NCBI RefSeq assembly: GCF_037974355.1
Contig: NZ_CP150235.1
Coordinates: forward strand, 1,612,001-1,676,000
Direction of reading: 5' to 3'
Source of the DNA: Paenibacillus sp. FSL R5-0517
GTDB lineage: Bacteria > Bacillota > Bacilli > Paenibacillales > Paenibacillaceae
Length of the DNA stretch: 64,000 bases
Shown: positions 61,295 to 64,000 of the stretch, one piece after another
How the letters are laid out: every line of letters starts with the position of its first letter
Position numbering within the stretch: the first letter of the stretch is position 1
Position numbers and translations under genes: made by a program
The notes under the pieces: model-generated
The model's input: the letters and a program-made list of their open reading frames with translations, nothing else
Told to the model about the DNA's origin: nothing
The model's database searches: none

Positions 61295-63295
61295 TTATAT
61301 TTTTGCCTTCACAGCTTGTTGAACCAGTTCAATAAAAGCTTCAATACGTTGAATGCCTTGATCTCCCTGACCGTATGCACGGACAGAGGCAGATGAGGCA
61401 TTTTTCTCATTCTCACCAAGTACGAGCGAATAAGGTACTTTTTCCATCTGGGCTTCACGGATTTTGTATCCAAGTTTCTCGCTGCGCAGATCTGTTTCTA
61501 CCCGAATGCCCGCAGCCCGGAGCTGGCTCTGGACTTGGAGCGCATAATCTGCGTAATGATCCGATACAGGCAGCAGCTTCACTTGCACAGGTGCGAGCCA
61601 AAGTGGGAAGGCTCCTGCATAGTGCTCAGTCAGGATACCGATGAAACGATCGATGGAACCATAGATGGCACGATGGATCACGACCGGACGGTGCTTCAGG
61701 CTATCCTCGCCAATGTAAGTGAGGTCGAACTTCTCCGGCATTTGAAAATCAAGCTGGATTGTTCCGCACTGCCAGCTGCGCTTCAGTGCATCAAGGATAT
61801 GAAAGTCAATTTTCGGTCCATAAAAGGCACCGTCTCCTTCGTTAATGCGATACTCCACGCCCCGGCGATCCAGTACATTTTGCAATGCACGTTCCGCCTG
61901 ATCCCACAGCTCTTCCGATCCCATGGAATCTTCCGGTCGAGTGGATAACTCAATCTTATATTCGAATCCAAAGATATCATACATACGGCCAATCAGTGAG
62001 ATCGCCTGATTAATCTCGTCCTCGATCTGCTCTGGCATGACGTAGAGATGCGCATCATCCTGGCAGAATGTCCGCACACGCATCATGCCATTCAGGGCAC
62101 CTGAGAATTCATGACGGTGAACTTGGCCGAATTCCATCATGCGAATTGGCAATTCGCGGTAGGAATGGAGTGTATTTTTGAAGATCAGCATGTGCCCGGG
62201 ACAGTTCATTGGTTTCAGTGCAAACGTTGCATCGTCCACTTCCGAAAAGTACATATTGTCCTTGTAATGCTCCCAATGGCCGGATTGCTCCCACAGCCGG
62301 TTGTTCATCATGAGCGGAGTCCGTACTTCCTGATAGCCTTCCTGTAATTGCAGCTCACGCGAGAATTGCTCCAGTTCAGTACGAACAGTCATGCCTTTAG
62401 GCAGATAGAAGGGCATGCCGGGCGCTTCTTCGGAGAACATGAATAGTTCAAGCTCTTTACCGAGTTTGCGGTGATCCCGTTTTTTCGCTTCTTCGAGCAT
62501 GTGCAGATGTTCATCCAGCTGGGCTTTGTTTGGGAAAGCAGTGCCGTAGATACGTTGCAGCATCTTATTATCCGAGTTACCCCGCCAGTACGCACCAGCC
62601 ACATTCAGCAGCTTGAACGCTTTGATCCGTCCAGTGGATGGGAGATGGGGACCGCGACACAGATCGAAGAACTCTCCTTGATCATAGATCGAAAGCTCGG
62701 CGTCCTCCGGCAAATCCTGAATGAGTTCAAGCTTGTAGGGGTCCTGGATTGCTCCGAAGATGCTGAGGGCTTCCTCCCGGCTAACGACCCGCCGACTGAT
62801 CTTATGATTCTCCTGAATGATTTTGTTCATTTCCCGCTCAATGGCAGCCAGATCACTGATGGACAAGGCATGTTCCAGATCAACATCGTAATAGAATCCA
62901 TCCTCAATGACTGGGCCGATACCCAGTTTCACTTGTTCTGTACCGTAGATGCGTTTGAGCGCCTGTGCGAGCACATGTGCTGCGCTGTGACGGTAACGAT
63001 ACAGGCCTTCCGCACTGTCCAAAGTAACAATGACGAGTTCGCAATCTTGCTCAAGCACCCCATCGAGATCGATATTCTGACCATCTGCAATACCGCCGAT
63101 CGCCTGTTTTCCAAGACTTGTGCTGATGGATGAGGCGACTGCACCCACAGTGATGCCTGCTTCGTAAGAACGAACATCTCCACCTTGCAGACGGACCTTA
63201 ATGGATTGACTGGATGGTGGCAGATCATTGGCTTGATTGTTAATTTCGTTACCTGATTTGTTGCTTGCGGAGTTACTGTTTTCCTGTTTGCTCAT
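61295..63295 (-). CDS. thrS: Threonine--tRNA ligase
   Basis: Charges tRNA-Thr, with editing of serine. The 666-residue protein has an N-terminal TGS domain (about 40-100), an editing domain with HSAAHVLAQAL, and a catalytic class II core with GPKIDFHILDALKR and motif segments MNCPGHMLIF and VHRHEFSGAL, plus the zinc ligands Cys (in MNCPGH), His (in HRHE) and His (in VIHRAIYGS). A C-terminal anticodon-binding domain (about 560-666) follows. A Ser/Asn/Gln-rich N-terminal extension of ~35 residues is unusual. ATG 63295 has TGGAGAG 8 nt upstream. It is controlled by the T-box leader. Confidence 0.97.
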   Translation of the reverse strand: MSKQENSNSASNKSGNEINNQANDLPPSSQSIKVRLQGGDVRSYEAGITVGAVASSISTSLGKQAIGGIADGQNIDLDGVLEQDCELVIVTLDSAEGLYRYRHSAAHVLAQALKRIYGTEQVKLGIGPVIEDGFYYDVDLEHALSISDLAAIEREMNKIIQENHKISRRVVSREEALSIFGAIQDPYKLELIQDLPEDAELSIYDQGEFFDLCRGPHLPSTGRIKAFKLLNVAGAYWRGNSDNKMLQRIYGTAFPNKAQLDEHLHMLEEAKKRDHRKLGKELELFMFSEEAPGMPFYLPKGMTVRTELEQFSRELQLQEGYQEVRTPLMMNNRLWEQSGHWEHYKDNMYFSEVDDATFALKPMNCPGHMLIFKNTLHSYRELPIRMMEFGQVHRHEFSGALNGMMRVRTFCQDDAHLYVMPEQIEDEINQAISLIGRMYDIFGFEYKIELSTRPEDSMGSEELWDQAERALQNVLDRRGVEYRINEGDGAFYGPKIDFHILDALKRSWQCGTIQLDFQMPEKFDLTYIGEDSLKHRPVVIHRAIYGSIDRFIGILTEHYAGAFPLWLAPVQVKLLPVSDHYADYALQVQSQLRAAGIRVETDLRSEKLGYKIREAQMEKVPYSLVLGENEKNASSASVRAYGQGDQGIQRIEAFIELVQQAVKAKI

Positions 63296-63332
63296 GTGAA
63301 CCACTCTCCATTTCATCAAATGAAAGCGCAAA

Positions 63333-63365
63333 AAACACCCGTCCCGGAAAAGGGACGAGTGCGCT
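63333..63365 (-). terminator. Intrinsic terminator of the thrS T-box
   Basis: On the minus strand CACTCGTCCC pairs with GGGACGGGTG around TTTTCC, followed by TTTTTT. It competes with the antiterminator formed by the T-box sequence. Confidence 0.85.
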
Positions 63366-63610
63366 TGGCTCGTGGTTCCACCCTAATTTGGTTATGGTGC
63401 ACTCTGCTCTCGGCCAGCCGCCGTGAACAGGAAACATCATAACCCTCATTGGAATCCGCTATCGGGGATCAGGCGGTGAACTCTACTGGCAACAAGCCGA
63501 ACATTCCAAGGGGAGTCCGAGATGCTGAGGTTCGAGTTCACGGCTGCAGAGGGGTAATTCCGGTCCGTTCGCTGAAGAAGGTTTCACCAATCCCTTCTCT
63601 CTCTGGGCAG
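63333..63610 (-). ncRNA. T-box leader of thrS
   Basis: A T-box riboswitch reading uncharged tRNA-Thr. On the minus strand, AGAGAGAAGGG (about 63592-63604) marks stem I. The likely specifier codon ACC lies at 63553-63555. The T-box AGGGTGGAACCACG (63371-63384) pairs with the tRNA acceptor end, and the terminator CTCGTCCC-TTTTCC-GGGACGGG with a TTTTTT tail follows. Uncharged tRNA-Thr would stabilise the antiterminator and allow thrS expression. The exact specifier assignment is inferred by analogy. Confidence 0.9.
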
Positions 63611-63728
63611 CACGCAAACGAAATCTTGTCTCTGGTCATCGCCAAATATGTTAGATCAACTCATCAGATGATCCTGAAATGTGTTGTATTCAATATCAAT
63701 ATATGGGAACAGGTGTTATTGAGTGTCG

Positions 63729-63757
63729 ATTATATAGACTGAAAATGGAAAGGTCAA
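63729..63757 (-). promoter_or_regulatory. Sigma-A promoter of thrS
   Basis: On the minus strand TTGACC (63752-63757) and a consensus TATAAT (63729-63734) are separated by 17 bp. It lies about 120 bp upstream of the recognised T-box stem I, so the leader is about 420 nt. Confidence 0.8.
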
Positions 63758-63767
63758 GCGGAACATT

Positions 63768-64000
63768 TTAATTCGTTACGGACGGCCCATCCCATACTAA
63801 ACGAATGATCGTTCCTTCACCAGGGGTGGACTGTACCTCAATATGTCCTTTCATCGCCTCAATCAACCCTTTGGTTACGGCCATGCCCAGCCCTGATCCA
63901 ACGTCCGATGTACCTGTATCTGTACCGCGATAATATCGTTCAAATAACTTCCATACCGTCTCGGGGTCCATGCCTCGTCCATTATCGGCAAACTGAATAC
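63768..64000 (-). CDS. Sensor histidine kinase, C-terminal ATPase part (partial)
   Basis: The end of a two-component sensor kinase whose start lies beyond the right edge. The HATPase boxes are visible in order: D-N-G-R-G-M-D-P (G1), LFERYYRG (F box) and GSGLGMAVTKGLIEAMKG (G2), then GTIIRLVW. The frame is open to base 64000. It ends 10 bp past the -35 of the thrS promoter, so the two genes are head to tail on the minus strand. The sensed signal is unknown. Confidence 0.9.
   Translation of the reverse strand, partial: IQFADNGRGMDPETVWKLFERYYRGTDTGTSDVGSGLGMAVTKGLIEAMKGHIEVQSTPGEGTIIRLVWDGPSVTN

Overview
The window looks like a chromosomal stretch from a Paenibacillus-type Firmicute. The evidence is strong AGGAGG-like ribosome binding sites with ATG/GTG/TTG starts, a Firmicute T-box on thrS, Bacillus-type families (DUF2621/YneK, TcyP, LplJ, Cof-type HAD, MocR, YvyE/YigZ, lipoprotein solute-binding proteins), and dispersed hairpin-rich repeats of the kind common in Paenibacillus. 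No rRNA, tRNA, prophage, CRISPR array or transposase was seen. The species call is an inference from protein and motif recognition, not a database result.

Layout. (1) 1-7.2 kb: the 3' part of a Tad/Flp-type pilus or pseudopilus locus (TadC-like, Flp-like pilin, TadE-like, DUF5702/TadG-like, a TadE-like protein with an Ig-like tail, an A24 prepilin peptidase), ending with a DUF6382-FHA membrane protein. (2) 7.2-18.2 kb: housekeeping genes (TIGR01777 epimerase, DUF2621, nfo, purU, tkt, ppnP, pgi, YigZ, a TetR regulator, YjbQ). (3) 18.2-22.5 kb: a sulfate/thiosulfate ABC importer operon (cysT-cysW-cysA-sbp). (4) 22.6-27.7 kb: an unknown protein, an MBL hydrolase behind a hairpin-rich leader, an ECF sigma factor coupled to a clpP paralogue, and a GntR(YtrA-like)-ABC operon behind a 45-bp palindrome. 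(5) 27.8-37.1 kb: MocR/EamA, then a rearranged region. It reads eamA - cassette 1 (TetR, FAD oxidoreductase, small membrane protein) - truncated HAD - truncated eamA - cassette 2 (HxlR, SDR quinone reductase, nitroreductase) - full HAD. This is the structure expected when two alternative alleles of one locus are placed in tandem. (6) 37.4-50.2 kb: lplJ, then a large cobalamin salvage/assembly/uptake block (cobD-cbiZ-cbiB-phosphatase; cobalamin riboswitch; btuFCD-cobT-cobU-cobS-cobQ). (7) 50.4-64 kb: a chemoreceptor, cystine transporter tcyP, a preQ1-I riboswitch with a queuosine-precursor transporter, Xaa-Pro peptidase, a PQQ-type sugar dehydrogenase lipoprotein, an MBL protein, a HEPN-like protein, an SDR, thrS with its T-box, and the end of a sensor histidine kinase.

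How the genes work together. The cobalamin block imports corrinoids (BtuFCD), opens salvaged cobinamides (CbiZ), converts cobyrinate diamide to cobyrate (CobQ), makes the aminopropanol linker (CobD), attaches it (CbiB), activates cobinamide (CobU) and the lower base (CobT), and joins them (CobS, with a phosphatase). The ~8-kb btuF-cobQ half lies behind one B12 riboswitch. Sulfate and cystine uptake (cysTWA-sbp, tcyP) both feed sulfur metabolism. Cassette 2 resembles a quinone/nitro-compound stress module. The most notable non-gene features are the tandem alleles, a ~188-bp MITE-like repeat in three copies (one between the B12-riboswitch terminator and btuF), a 45-bp operator palindrome next to a gene that seems to start with ATT, and an array of 24-bp motifs spaced about 50 bp apart downstream of the sugar dehydrogenase gene.
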